The notes: generated by a model not told the origin, from the sequence alone. A stretch of 64,000 bases of DNA from AV40 sp963817335 (GCA_963817335.1 CAWFNX010000001.1:744001-808000), one strand, 5' to 3'; positions 34,894 to 43,919 are shown, counted from the stretch's first letter. Translations and numbers: made by a program.

Positions 34894-35916
34894 ATGAATC
34901 GGATTCAACCTGATTTTCTTCGCCGGTTTCCGCCTAACGAACTATATCTCGTCGGCCTGTCAGGCGGTCGTGATTCGGTCGCGCTCCTGCACTGGTTGAT
35001 CGAATCCGGCTACGCGAAGTTGATCGTCTGTCATCTGAATCATCGCCTTCGAGGGCGGGCAAGCGAGACCGATGCGCGCTTCGTCGAAAAACTAGTCGGG
35101 AATTACAAAGAGCAGGCGGTCGTCGCTGCGACCCTGCCAAAACTCAAACATGGCAAGCGGAGCGACCCGGGAACTTCTATTCCGCATATCACGCTCGAAA
35201 TCGGGACAACAAATGTTCGCGCGCTCGCAACAGAAAAGAAGATGTCGATCGAAGCTGCGGGACGCGAAGCCCGTTACAAATTTTTTGCTGGCGTCGCGAA
35301 ACGAAGGCGTCTTCGAACAATTTTCCTCGCGCATCACGCGGACGACGTGGTGGAAACTTTCCTGATCAATCTGTTTCGCGGTTCGGGACCCACCGGCTTG
35401 GCCGCGATTCGCGAGGTTTCAAAGCGGCGCGTCAACGACGTCGATCTTACGATCGTTCGCCCATTTCTCGGGCTCTGGCGTTGCCAAATCGATGATTATG
35501 TTCGGAAGCATCGGCTGAAGTTTCGCGAAGACGCTTCGAATACCGACGTGGCGTTATTTCGCAATCGTGTCCGCCGGCGAATTATCCCGTATCTGGAAAA
35601 GAACATCGGGCGAAACATTCGTCACGGTATTTGGCGCACGGCAGTGATCGCCGCCGAAGAAGAGAATTGGATCGAGACTCAACTGCCTAATGTAACCGGT
35701 ACCGAACTTTCAGTTCTGGAGTTGCGCAAATTACCGGTCGCGCTTCAGCGTCGTGAAATCTTGAAATGGTTACGCGACCGCAAGATTGCGAATGTCGGGT
35801 TCGATGTCGTGGAAAATGTTCGCGCGCTGCTCGATCCGGATTCGCGCACTGCCAGGGCGAACCTTCCCCAGGGTCGACATGTGCGGCGGCGGGCCAAGAA
35901 AATTTTCGTGGAATAG
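34894..35916 (+). CDS. tilS: tRNA(Ile)-lysidine synthase
   Basis: The PP-loop ATPase motif LVGLSGGRDSVALLHWL (about 20-36) and the following KLIVCHLNHRLRGRASETDA are hallmarks of TilS. HHADDVVETFLINLFRGSGP and the later FREDASN...RNRVRRRIIPYLEK continue the pattern. It converts cytidine-34 of the AUA-reading tRNA-Ile to lysidine, an essential step. At 340 residues it is a short form, with only a trimmed C-terminal domain. A repeat element follows its stop. Confidence 0.92.
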   Translation: MNRIQPDFLRRFPPNELYLVGLSGGRDSVALLHWLIESGYAKLIVCHLNHRLRGRASETDARFVEKLVGNYKEQAVVAATLPKLKHGKRSDPGTSIPHITLEIGTTNVRALATEKKMSIEAAGREARYKFFAGVAKRRRLRTIFLAHHADDVVETFLINLFRGSGPTGLAAIREVSKRRVNDVDLTIVRPFLGLWRCQIDDYVRKHRLKFREDASNTDVALFRNRVRRRIIPYLEKNIGRNIRHGIWRTAVIAAEEENWIETQLPNVTGTELSVLELRKLPVALQRREILKWLRDRKIANVGFDVVENVRALLDPDSRTARANLPQGRHVRRRAKKIFVE

Positions 35917-35923
35917 ACTTCTT

Positions 35924-35957
35924 CTGTAGGGGGCGCTGCTGAGAGCGTCCCCTACAG
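35924..35957. repeat. Short CTGTAGGGG/CCCCTACAG palindrome
   Basis: The 9 bp arms CTGTAGGGG and CCCCTACAG enclose GCGCT...AGCGT (one mismatch), 34 bases in all, just after the tilS stop. It is a one-stem relative of the element inside the LMF gene at 49485. Confidence 0.8.
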
Positions 35958-35991
35958 CAATCTGCGAAAATCTGTGTAATCTGTGGATGCA

Positions 35992-37317
35992 ATGTCTGAA
36001 ATCCGTGTTCGTTTCGCGCCATCGCCCACCGGTTATTTGCACATCGGCGGCGCTCGCACCGCGCTGTTTAACTGGCTCTTTGTCCATCATCACGGCGGCA
36101 AACTGGTTTTGCGAATCGAAGACACCGACATGAAGCGCAACACCGAGGAAGCCGCGGCTGCAATTTACGAAGGCCTGGAGTGGCTCGGAATTACTTGGGA
36201 CGAAGGTCCGCACGTCGGCGGAAATTTGGGGCCGTATTTTCAAAGCCAGCGCACCGAGATTTACGAGCGCTATCTAAAAAAACTTCAGGACGCCGGTCAC
36301 ATCTTTGAAGACCAGGGCGCGTTACGATTTCGTTCGCCGCGCGAACACGTGATCGTCGACGATTTGGTTTGCGGCAAAATCGATTTCGATCTCACCAATC
36401 CCGGGACCCATCCGGACATGACCATCCGCCGACCCGACGGTTCGTGGATTTTTCATTTCGTAAACGTGATCGACGACATCGAGATGAAAATTTCGCACGT
36501 GATCCGCGGCGAAGATCATCTTTCGAACACGCCGAAACATATCGAGCTTTACAAAGCGCTTGGCGCGGCGCCGCCAAATTTCGCGCACATCCCGCTGATT
36601 TTGAATCGCGACGGCTCCAAGATGAGCAAGCGCGATGAAGGCGCATCGATCGCGACTTACATCGAGCAAGGCTACGCGCCGGAAGCGGTCCGCAATTATC
36701 TTTGTCTGCTCGGCTGGTCGCCCAAGGACAATCGCGAGAAGATCGACATCGAAGAAGTTGTTAAACTTTTTGAGCTCGAGAAAATCAATCGCCGCAACGC
36801 CGCGTTTGATCTCGACAAATGTTTTTGGCTCAACGGCCAGTACATCGCGCAAATGGCTCTCGATCGGTTTGTCGAATTGGCGCGGCCGTTCCTGGAAAAA
36901 GCGAAGATCGATAGCTCGAACGAAAAATACACCCGCGACGTCCTGGCGATCGTTAAGGAGAAGATCAAACTCCTGAAGGAATTGCCGGACTGGACGAGTT
37001 ATTTTTTCACCGAGGATTACGAATTCGACGCGGCCGCGGTGGAAAAAGTTTTCGGCAAGCCCGAGGCGGCGAATCACTTAAAAGCATTGCACGATGAATT
37101 CGCCAAGGTCGACAAGTGGAATTGGCAGACGCTGGAGTCGACCTTGAAATCGCTCGCCCAAAAACTTGGGTGCAAAACCGGCGACCTCGTCCATCCCGCG
37201 CGGGTTGGGGTTAGTGGCCGGAGTGTTGGGCCCAGCTTGTATCATATGCTCGAAGTGATGGGCAAAGAGCGCGTGCTGAAACGATTCGACCGCACAATTG
37301 CGCAGTTTTCAAAATAA
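35992..37317 (+). CDS. gltX: Glutamate-tRNA ligase
   Basis: The class I synthetase starts MSEIRVRFAPSPTGYLHIGG with the HIGH-like HIGG box. Two diagnostic stretches are the KMSKS loop SKMSKRDEGASI and the Glu-specific WGEdh-type HVIRGEDHLSNTPKHIELYK. I begin at the ATG at 35992 rather than at a GTG three codons upstream. It charges tRNA-Glu, or both tRNA-Glu and tRNA-Gln if GatCAB is present. Length 441 fits the family. A dehydratase-like enzyme that would use Glu-tRNA lies at 2893, but with no physical link. Confidence 0.96.
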   Translation: MSEIRVRFAPSPTGYLHIGGARTALFNWLFVHHHGGKLVLRIEDTDMKRNTEEAAAAIYEGLEWLGITWDEGPHVGGNLGPYFQSQRTEIYERYLKKLQDAGHIFEDQGALRFRSPREHVIVDDLVCGKIDFDLTNPGTHPDMTIRRPDGSWIFHFVNVIDDIEMKISHVIRGEDHLSNTPKHIELYKALGAAPPNFAHIPLILNRDGSKMSKRDEGASIATYIEQGYAPEAVRNYLCLLGWSPKDNREKIDIEEVVKLFELEKINRRNAAFDLDKCFWLNGQYIAQMALDRFVELARPFLEKAKIDSSNEKYTRDVLAIVKEKIKLLKELPDWTSYFFTEDYEFDAAAVEKVFGKPEAANHLKALHDEFAKVDKWNWQTLESTLKSLAQKLGCKTGDLVHPARVGVSGRSVGPSLYHMLEVMGKERVLKRFDRTIAQFSK

Positions 37318-37325
37318 CCGGGCGT

Positions 37326-37433
37326 GTCATCCTGAGCGAAAGCGAAGGACCTCGCATTCGGAGCTTGGGCCACGCAAATTAATGAGAACGTTCTACCATC
37401 CTATGAGAGGTCCCTCACTTCGTTCGGGATGAC
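37326..37433. repeat. Long palindromic element (GTCATCCTGAGCG family)
   Basis: Left arm 37326-37353 starts GTCATCCTGAGCGAAAGCGA. The right arm 37407-37433 ends CGTTCGGGATGAC as its near-complement, with about 53 bases between. It fills the entire gltX-aroE gap, and the aroE ATG follows its last base directly, so it is also the aroE leader. Confidence 0.85.
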
Positions 37434-38387
37434 ATGAAAAAGAAACGCGCGGTCACTAAGGAAGTTTACGAACTCTCCGATCTAAAAGACTGGCATGATC
37501 TCGATCCGTCGATTCGTCTCGGGGTGTTGGGCGATCCAGTCGAGCATTCGCTTTCGCCGCAAATGCAAAACGCCGCGCTCGAGCATTGCAAAATCGACAT
37601 GCAGTACGCGCGATTCCACATTTTACCTGGCGAATTGCGCGCTGCGTTAGATCTCATTCGCAACTTGGAATTCGTCGGCCTGAACCTCACGATCCCGCAC
37701 AAAATCGCCGCGCTGGCATTTCTCGATACCGCCGAGGAAAATGCGAAACGCATTGGCGCCGCCAACGTTATCAAGATTGACGCAGGCAAAACGCACGGCT
37801 TCAACACCGACGGTCGCGGTTTTTCGCGTGCGGTCCGCGAGGAATTTTCGGTCGATCTACGTGACCTTCGCATTCTTGTTCTCGGCGCCGGTGGCGCTTC
37901 TCGCGCGATCGCGCTCCAATGCGCGAAAGAAAATTGCGAGCGGCTCGTCATCGCGAATGGCACTTTCGAAAAGGGACAGCAACTCGCCGATTCGCTTAGG
38001 ACTTTCTTCGAAGGACCGAAGGTGCTTGGCCCCGTGGCGCGGTTGCAGGCAATTCCGTGGGAAGAGCGCGCGTTTCAATTCCAGATCGCGAACGTCGATC
38101 TTATCGTGAACGCGACTCCGGTCGGTTTGAACCGGGGCGATCCCTCGCCGATTCCGTCGCGGCTCCTCGCGCCGCACCTGATGGTCTACGACACGATTTA
38201 CACCGACAAACACACGCCGTTGGTTTCAGCAGCGATCGAAGCCGGTGCGCGCGCGGCGAACGGGTTGTCGCTGTTGCTGCATCAGGGGGCGCTCGCGTTT
38301 GAGATTTGGTTTGAGCGCGCGGCGCCGATTGAGATTATGCGACAAGCGATAGGTAGCGGCGGTTCACCGAACCGCCATGGCGATTGA
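37434..38387 (+). CDS. aroE: Shikimate dehydrogenase
   Basis: The product contains IRLGVLGDPVEHSLSPQMQN (substrate site), LNLTIPHKIAAL with the catalytic Lys, HGFNTDGRGFSRAV with the catalytic Asp, the NADP-binding LVLGAGGASRAIAL, and C-terminal NGLSLLLHQGALAFEIW. It reduces 3-dehydroshikimate. It has about 27 extra residues before the family start. The start codon is the first base after a palindromic element, and the last 11 codons (GSGGSPNRHGD) plus stop lie inside a three-stem repeat. Confidence 0.93.
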   Translation: MKKKRAVTKEVYELSDLKDWHDLDPSIRLGVLGDPVEHSLSPQMQNAALEHCKIDMQYARFHILPGELRAALDLIRNLEFVGLNLTIPHKIAALAFLDTAEENAKRIGAANVIKIDAGKTHGFNTDGRGFSRAVREEFSVDLRDLRILVLGAGGASRAIALQCAKENCERLVIANGTFEKGQQLADSLRTFFEGPKVLGPVARLQAIPWEERAFQFQIANVDLIVNATPVGLNRGDPSPIPSRLLAPHLMVYDTIYTDKHTPLVSAAIEAGARAANGLSLLLHQGALAFEIWFERAAPIEIMRQAIGSGGSPNRHGD

Positions 38388-38404
38388 GGTCAATCGCCGC
38401 TGCC
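38352..38404. repeat. Three-stem 53 bp element, copy 1
   Basis: The outer arm GGTAGC (right arm GCTGCC, one mismatch) encloses stem 1 GGCGGTTC-ACC-GAACCGCC and stem 2 GGCGATTG-AGGT-CAATCGCC. It contains the stop codons of both convergent genes, aroE (38385-38387) and proC (38390-38392). Confidence 0.9.
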
Positions 38405-39214
38405 TGTTTCCTCTGCCATTTCCTGACTGCGTTTTGTCGCTGCCTCAACCGCGGCGATCAAACTTTCGTTCGTCTTCATTTTTTCCATCACCGCGAGACC
38501 GGCCGCAGTTGTTCCGCCGGGTGTCACAACCATTTTGACCAATTCCTCCGCCGACATTTTGCTTTCTCGCATCAGTTCAGCGGCGCCGAGGACAGTTTGA
38601 ATGGCAAGCTCGCTGGAAATGTTTTTCGCCAAACCAAGTTTTGCGCCGCTTTGGGCGAGCGCGTCGATGATCGTGTAAACGAACGCCGGACCGCTGCCGC
38701 TCAACGCGGTCACGATGTCAATCTGTGCTTCTTCAATTTCAACGACCACGCCAATTGCGCCAAAAATTCGCTTCGCCAGATCGACATCTTGATTCGTGCT
38801 GCGGGTTCCGCGCGAAATTCCGGTGGCTGCGCGACAAATTGCCGATGGAGTGTTGGTCAGTGCACGCATGAACCGCGCGTTAGCGGTTATCTCCATGCTG
38901 CCAATCCGAACCCCGCCTGCCAGCGAGATTACGAGTTTGTTGTCTAACTGTTCCCCGAGATCTCGTAAGACCCCGAGCACCATTCCAGGCTTAACGGCTA
39001 CAAAGAGAGCGTTCGCTTTCTCCGCGGCTTCCGCATTCTCCGCAGTGACTGCCACGCCTGTTTCCTTTTGTAAGCTCGCGCGGGTTTGTTCGTTTGGTTC
39101 GCTGGCAATAATGTCGCCTGGCGGACAAAATTTCGCCCTGACCAGGCCGCGAATGACAGAGCCGGCGAGTTTTCCGGCGCCAATGAACCCCAGTTGATAG
39201 ATTTGAGAAGGCAT
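38390..39214 (-). CDS. proC: Pyrroline-5-carboxylate reductase
   Basis: Starting at the ATG at 39214 the protein reads MPSQIYQLGFIGAGKLAGSV, the NAD(P)-binding GxGxxG of ProC. It has FVAVKPGMVLGVL, a C-terminal ALSGSGPAFVYTIIDALAQS (substrate-binding), and KMVVTPGGTTAAGLAVME, the family signature. A longer upstream frame exists but runs into nadA and lacks homology. It makes proline from pyrroline-5-carboxylate. Divergent from nadA, whose start is only 22 bases away. Its last codons come from a repeat element. Confidence 0.94.
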   Translation of the reverse strand: MPSQIYQLGFIGAGKLAGSVIRGLVRAKFCPPGDIIASEPNEQTRASLQKETGVAVTAENAEAAEKANALFVAVKPGMVLGVLRDLGEQLDNKLVISLAGGVRIGSMEITANARFMRALTNTPSAICRAATGISRGTRSTNQDVDLAKRIFGAIGVVVEIEEAQIDIVTALSGSGPAFVYTIIDALAQSGAKLGLAKNISSELAIQTVLGAAELMRESKMSAEELVKMVVTPGGTTAAGLAVMEKMKTNESLIAAVEAATKRSQEMAEETGSGD

Positions 39215-39235
39215 CGATTTCCGCGATAGTAGTTC

Positions 39236-40219
39236 ATGGTAGCCGCCGCTGTAAATTTGCAACGTGAGGTTGCGTCCGATTCGCGTCGATCCAGCGCTGA
39301 TCTTGCGAAAGAGCTTCGCATGCTGGCGACCGAGCGGAACGCGGTGATTCTGGCGCATAATTACCAGGTGCCGGAGCTGCAAGACGTGGCCGATTTTGTG
39401 GGTGATTCGTTAGGCCTGAGTTATCAAGCGGCGAAAACGGACGCGGAGGTGATTTTGTTTTGCGGCGTTCATTTCATGGCCGAGACGGCGAAGGTCATTA
39501 ATCCATCGAAACGGGTGATTCTTCCCGACTTGGAAGCGGGCTGTTCGCTTTCGGAATCCTGCCCGCCGGAAAAGCTGGCGGAGTTTCTGAAAAAACACGC
39601 CGACAAAAATTATTACGTGATCGCCTACATCAACTGTAGCGCGGGTGTGAAAGCGCAGTCCGATATCATTTGCACCAGTGGTAACGCGGACAAGATCGTG
39701 CGATCTGCGCCGCCGGACCGGAATATTCTGTTCGTGCCGGACCAAAACCTCGGCGCGTGGGTCACGGAGCGCACCGGTCGAAAAATGGATTTATGGCAGG
39801 GGACTTGTTACGTCCACGTCGAGTTCACTGCGCGGAGCATCAGTCGGATTCGCGAAGAATTCCCGAACGCGCCGGTGGTGGCGCATCCCGAATGCACCTA
39901 CGCGGTGCGGATGTTGGCCGACGAAGTTTGTTCGACCGAGAAAATGGTCGCCTTTTGCAAAAATTCGCCGGCGAGGGAAATCATCGTCGTAACCGAGGCC
40001 GGAATGTTGCATCGGCTGAAGAAGGAGATCCCGGGCAAGACATTCATTCCTGGCCCGACCGAGAATTGTTTCTGTGGCGAGTGTCGCTACATGAAGAAGA
40101 ACACGTTGGAAAAAGCCTACCACGCGCTGCTCAACATGGAGCCGGAGATCACGCTGCGGGAAGAAATTCGCCAGCGCGCCGAGTTGCCGATCCTGCGAAT
40201 GCTGGAGCTCAGCAGGTAG
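39236..40219 (+). CDS. nadA: Quinolinate synthase A
   Basis: The 327-residue iron-sulfur enzyme has ERNAVILAHNYQVPELQDVA, then DFVGDSL, the cluster cysteines in DLEAGCSLSESCP, INCSAGVKAQSDIICTSGNA, and TENCFCGECRYMKKNTLEK. HPECTYAVRML is also conserved. It condenses iminoaspartate with dihydroxyacetone phosphate to quinolinate for NAD. The start lies 22 bases from that of the divergent proC, so promoters for one or both must overlap the genes. The TAG stop lies in a three-stem element. Confidence 0.95.
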   Translation: MVAAAVNLQREVASDSRRSSADLAKELRMLATERNAVILAHNYQVPELQDVADFVGDSLGLSYQAAKTDAEVILFCGVHFMAETAKVINPSKRVILPDLEAGCSLSESCPPEKLAEFLKKHADKNYYVIAYINCSAGVKAQSDIICTSGNADKIVRSAPPDRNILFVPDQNLGAWVTERTGRKMDLWQGTCYVHVEFTARSISRIREEFPNAPVVAHPECTYAVRMLADEVCSTEKMVAFCKNSPAREIIVVTEAGMLHRLKKEIPGKTFIPGPTENCFCGECRYMKKNTLEKAYHALLNMEPEITLREEIRQRAELPILRMLELSR

Positions 40220-40266
40220 CGGCGGCTCACCGAGCCGCCATGGCGATTGGGTCAATCGCCGCTACC
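40215..40266. repeat. Three-stem 52 bp element, copy 2
   Basis: It has arms GGTAGC/GCTACC, stem 1 GGCGGCTC-ACC-GAGCCGCC and stem 2 GGCGATTG-GGT-CAATCGCC. Compared with copies 1 and 3, stem 1 carries a T-to-C change matched by A-to-G in its other arm, that is, covariation. It supplies the nadA stop (TAG 40217-40219). Confidence 0.9.
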
Positions 40267-40310
40267 TTTAATCTTGTCACTGGTCACTCATCCCTTATCA
40301 CTTCTGCCGG

Positions 40311-41489
40311 ATGGAACGGCCTTCGATCTGGGTCATTGTAGTTGTTTTGCTGCTCGGGGTTTTGTTTTTGCGCGAACCCCGGTTTCAGCGTTCCGAGGAC
40401 ATTTTTTTACGCTGGCTGTTGCGGCATTCCCAGCCCGCCACTAAACCGTTGCCGCTGACCATTGTTGAAATTGGAAAGGAGAATCCGCCGCCACCGCTCG
40501 AAACCGCGCTCCTGTTGCAGGGCCTTCTTGAATTTAAGCCAACCGTAATCGCCCTCGAACCGGTTTTGCAGTGGGGCGAACGGGCCAAGGATCAGGAACA
40601 AATTTTCATGGACCAGGCGATGCGCGTTCCGAAACTTTTTCTGGGCGCGGAGCTCACGGCATCGCCCGATCCGGACGCGCCGGTTCCCGAAATTGCCGGT
40701 TTTTCACATGTCACGGGCCGGCGCGGTGATCTGCCGGAGTTTTCGGGAATCGAACATCAGCCAAGTGAAGACGTAAGGGTCCTTTCCACGGTGGGCTTTG
40801 TGAATTTTCCTCCAGAAGCGGCAGATGATCTGCACGTCCCTCTCCTTTTTCAATATCGTGGTGAAGTGATTCCGGCTTTTGCGCTTCAGGCGATCATGCT
40901 TTGGCTGCGGGTCACTCCGGACGAACTGAAGATCGAGATCGGCTCATCAATCGATTTTCCGAATGGCCTCAAAATCCCAGTCCGCTCTGATGGCACACTG
41001 CTGGTGAGCCCTCGAATGACCCAACGCGCGCGTCGCATCACGATCGATGAACTACTCCTCGCTGCCCAACAGCATGAGAGCGGCGCGGCCACCGGGATTC
41101 GGCTTGAAGATGTTCGCAGCCAGCTTGTTTTTGCCCACACCGAGACCAACAAGCCCGATCTTATTGCCGCAGCGATTGCCTCAATCCAGGCGAACACATT
41201 TGTCCGTCGGGTGAGTTGGATCTTTGATTGCGTGATGGTCGTTGCGGTCGCGCTATTGAGTGGATGGGTTCGCAAATTTTCGCGGATTGATTTGATCATC
41301 GGCGCGGTCGCGTTTTCCGCTGCTTATTGTCTGATAGCTCTCGGAATTGTTTCCGCGTGGGCAATCTGGCTGCCGGCCTGGCTTCCCCTCGGGGCCGCCT
41401 GGATTTCAGTCTTGGCCGCGATTGTTCTCCCGAAACCAAAAAATGCGGCGCGAACAGTCACGGTGGCCGCCCCGCCGCCAGTGCCTTGA
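40311..41489 (+). CDS. CHASE2-domain membrane protein without an output domain
   Basis: The 392-residue protein has an N-terminal helix (WVIVVVLLLGVLFL) and a long extracytoplasmic CHASE2-like domain (LPLTIVEIGKENPPPPLETA, VIALEPVLQWGERAKDQEQ, VGFVNFPPEAADDLHV). Three C-terminal helices (SWIFDCVMVVAVALLSGWV, LIIGAVAFSAAYCLIALGIV, IWLPAWLPLGAAWISVLAAI) follow. CHASE2 usually feeds a kinase or cyclase, but here nothing follows except a short tail. It overlaps the dipeptidase start by one base (TGATG), so the two are coupled. Confidence 0.85.
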   Translation: MERPSIWVIVVVLLLGVLFLREPRFQRSEDIFLRWLLRHSQPATKPLPLTIVEIGKENPPPPLETALLLQGLLEFKPTVIALEPVLQWGERAKDQEQIFMDQAMRVPKLFLGAELTASPDPDAPVPEIAGFSHVTGRRGDLPEFSGIEHQPSEDVRVLSTVGFVNFPPEAADDLHVPLLFQYRGEVIPAFALQAIMLWLRVTPDELKIEIGSSIDFPNGLKIPVRSDGTLLVSPRMTQRARRITIDELLLAAQQHESGAATGIRLEDVRSQLVFAHTETNKPDLIAAAIASIQANTFVRRVSWIFDCVMVVAVALLSGWVRKFSRIDLIIGAVAFSAAYCLIALGIVSAWAIWLPAWLPLGAAWISVLAAIVLPKPKNAARTVTVAAPPPVP

Positions 41490-42532
41490 TGGACTCCAAA
41501 GAATCAATCGACAAGCGAATCGACGGACTCCACGCGAGCGGATTGGTCGACATGCATTTCGATTTGCCGCTGGATCTTTACGAGAAGCGAAATCATCCCG
41601 GCGCGCTCGTTTCGCATTATCTGCCGGAATTCGAAGCGGGAAACATCGGCATCGTTGGCGCGGCTCTTTATGTAGAAGACCGTTATCTGCCGGAAATGGG
41701 TCTGCGCGTAGCCCTCGATCAGGTCGCGCGACTTTACTCGGAAGTCGACAACTCGGATCGATTTGCGATTTGCAAGACGAATGAGGAAATCGAGCGAGCT
41801 CGAAAAGAAAATAAGATCGCGCTCGTCATCACCATGGAAGGCGTCGAACCGCTCGGCGAAGACCTCGATCTCTTGCGCGTTTTCTATCAACTCGGGCTGC
41901 GAATGGTTGGACTAACCCACGCCCGCCGAAACGCCGCCGGCGCCGGCGGAATTTTCTCCGCCAGCGGGTCGCCGAAGGATGGGCTAACCGCTTTCGGCAG
42001 GGCAGTCGTCCGGGAATGCGAGCGGCTCGGCATCATCATCGATCTCGCCCACATCAATCCGAAGGGGTTCGAAGAGATTGTCGAGCTGACGAAGCGGCCC
42101 TTGATCGTTTCACACACCAACGCCCGAAAGTTTTACGACATCGAACGCAACATCAGCGACGGCCAAATCAAAATGATTGGCCAGCGCGGCGGGGTCATTG
42201 GCGTGAACGCGATCCTGGTCAGTTCAAATTCGGACGACAGCACGATCGATCGTTACATTGATCATATCGAACACGTGATCAGTTTGATCGGCGTCGACGG
42301 GGTTGGGATCGGTTTCGATTTTTGCGAGTACCTGTTTAAGCAACTCCCCGAGAACGTAATCAAGGAGCTGGCGGCAAAATTAACCACGCCCCATTTCATT
42401 TCCGACCTGACCAATCACTCGCACGCTCGAAATTTCACCCGCAAACTGATCGAGCGCGGTTTTGGCGATGCTGACATCGCGAAGATTTTGCGCGGAAACT
42501 GGATGCGGATTTTCGAGCAGAATTTGAGGTAG
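41489..42532 (+). CDS. Membrane dipeptidase-type (renal dipeptidase, M19) hydrolase
   Basis: Starting at the ATG that overlaps the CHASE2 stop, the 347-residue protein shows the M19 metal-binding pattern GLVDMHFDLP (HxD), a Glu in VITMEGVEPLG, LIIDLAHINPKGFEE with a zinc His, and SHTNARKF. GVDGVGIGFDFCE and RGNWMRIFEQ near the end are also typical. It hydrolyses dipeptides (or D-amino-acid dipeptides) in the cytosol, since no signal peptide is visible. The TAG stop is supplied by a three-stem element. Confidence 0.92.
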   Translation: MDSKESIDKRIDGLHASGLVDMHFDLPLDLYEKRNHPGALVSHYLPEFEAGNIGIVGAALYVEDRYLPEMGLRVALDQVARLYSEVDNSDRFAICKTNEEIERARKENKIALVITMEGVEPLGEDLDLLRVFYQLGLRMVGLTHARRNAAGAGGIFSASGSPKDGLTAFGRAVVRECERLGIIIDLAHINPKGFEEIVELTKRPLIVSHTNARKFYDIERNISDGQIKMIGQRGGVIGVNAILVSSNSDDSTIDRYIDHIEHVISLIGVDGVGIGFDFCEYLFKQLPENVIKELAAKLTTPHFISDLTNHSHARNFTRKLIERGFGDADIAKILRGNWMRIFEQNLR

Positions 42533-42580
42533 CGGCGGTTCACCGAACCGCCATGGCGATTGAGGTCAATCGCCGCTACC
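42528..42580. repeat. Three-stem 53 bp element, copy 3
   Basis: Arms GGTAGC/GCTACC; stems GGCGGTTC/GAACCGCC and GGCGATTG/CAATCGCC, identical to copy 1 except at the right arm. It supplies the dipeptidase TAG (42530-42532), and its last base is in the TAG stop of the convergent DUF1501 gene. Confidence 0.9.
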
Positions 42581-43917
42581 TAGACAATTCCCAGCGTCGG
42601 GAATTTGCGTCCCAAAACGGTTTCACTCGGTGCTTTTAACCAACGGTCGAGCACTGTTCCGTAAACGCCACGGAAATCGGTGTTGAATTTCAAATCGCCG
42701 CGATCGAGATCGGTCAGGCTTGGATATTTTCCGAACAATCCGGCTTTGACTGCGCCGCCAAGCATGAACAGCGGCGCGGCGGCGCCGTGATCGGTCCCGC
42801 CATTGGCATTTTCCTGAACGCGCCGCCCGAACTCGCTGAAGGTCATTAATAGCACGCGCTCGAAATTTCCCTGTTGCTTCAAGTCGGCGACAAACGCGCT
42901 GACCGCGTCGTTGAATTCGCCCATCAATCGTTCGTGAGTGTTGATTTGTCCGGCGTGGGTATCGAAACCGCCCTGGCTCGCGTAATAAACTCGCGTTGGC
43001 AATCCGCCGGCGATCATTCGCGCGATGATGTTCAAACTCGCTGCCAACTGACCCTGCGGATACGGCACGGTCGATTTATACTTGCGCGCAATTGCCAGGA
43101 CCTTGTCGGAACTCAATTGCGCATCGAGCGCAGTTCGCTGCAAGAAATCCAACGTGCTGAGATTGCTTCTGGTTTTACCAGCAATTGCGCCAATCGAGCC
43201 GCCGGCATTTGACGCCGCGGTGCCGCTTTCTTCACCGCCACCTGACTCGTTCAGTTGGCGGAAGAGAATTTCTTCGGCGCTCATTTGACCGTTGTTCGGC
43301 TCGGATGGCCGAAACCGAAATTGTTCGGGACGCGAAAACGTTACGCCGGTCGGATTTTTGGCAGCGAATGCCTGAGGCGTTTCTTCCCCGATCGCCACTC
43401 CAACCGTTGGATCCGCGCCGGAGCAGCAACTATCAAAGTAACGGCCAAGCCACCCTTCGCTCACTGTTCGATCGGCGTCCGACGCGGTTTGCCAGATCTC
43501 GGTTGAACGAAAGTGCGAACGATTTGGATTTGGATAGCCGACACCCTGGACGATCGCCACGTGGCCCTCATCATACAGCGACTTCACCCCGACAAGCTTT
43601 GGATTTAGCGCGATGTGATTGTCGATCTTGAGAACTTGATCGAGCCCCAAACGAAGTCGCGGGCGTGCGACGTGATAGGCGTCATCGGCATAGGGGATCA
43701 CCATGTTGAGTCCGTCGTTGCCGCCGGCCATTTGCAACACCACGAGAATCGTTCCGTCTTTGCCGGTAACCGCTTGCGTCGCCGCGTCAGCCGCCAGCGC
43801 GTCGAGGGCAAAGAAAGTCTTCTCGAGAAAGACCGGCAGTGTCCAGGTCGAGGCAGCTCCGAGCATCGACGTCCGCAGAAACCTTCGACGGGTTTGCAAT
43901 GTCGGTTTCGTTTTCAT
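42580..43917 (-). CDS. DUF1501 protein with Tat signal
   Basis: The 445-residue protein begins with a twin-arginine-like signal, TRRRFLRTSMLGAASTWTLP, and the DUF1501 pattern ILVVLQMAGGNDGLNMVIPY, HFRSTEIWQTA and LMTFSEFGRRVQENANGGTDHG followed by AAAP. DUF1501 proteins are related to sulfatase/phosphatase-like folds and are very common in Planctomycetes and Verrucomicrobia; their reaction is unknown. It is two bases downstream of the DUF1800 gene, forming the usual DUF1800-DUF1501 pair. Confidence 0.93.
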   Translation of the reverse strand: MKTKPTLQTRRRFLRTSMLGAASTWTLPVFLEKTFFALDALAADAATQAVTGKDGTILVVLQMAGGNDGLNMVIPYADDAYHVARPRLRLGLDQVLKIDNHIALNPKLVGVKSLYDEGHVAIVQGVGYPNPNRSHFRSTEIWQTASDADRTVSEGWLGRYFDSCCSGADPTVGVAIGEETPQAFAAKNPTGVTFSRPEQFRFRPSEPNNGQMSAEEILFRQLNESGGGEESGTAASNAGGSIGAIAGKTRSNLSTLDFLQRTALDAQLSSDKVLAIARKYKSTVPYPQGQLAASLNIIARMIAGGLPTRVYYASQGGFDTHAGQINTHERLMGEFNDAVSAFVADLKQQGNFERVLLMTFSEFGRRVQENANGGTDHGAAAPLFMLGGAVKAGLFGKYPSLTDLDRGDLKFNTDFRGVYGTVLDRWLKAPSETVLGRKFPTLGIV

Positions 43918-43919
43918 GT

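Noticed and set aside
39215..39382. Longer N-terminus for proC
   Set aside because: It runs antisense into nadA, has no homology, and the ATG at 39214 starts the family pattern.
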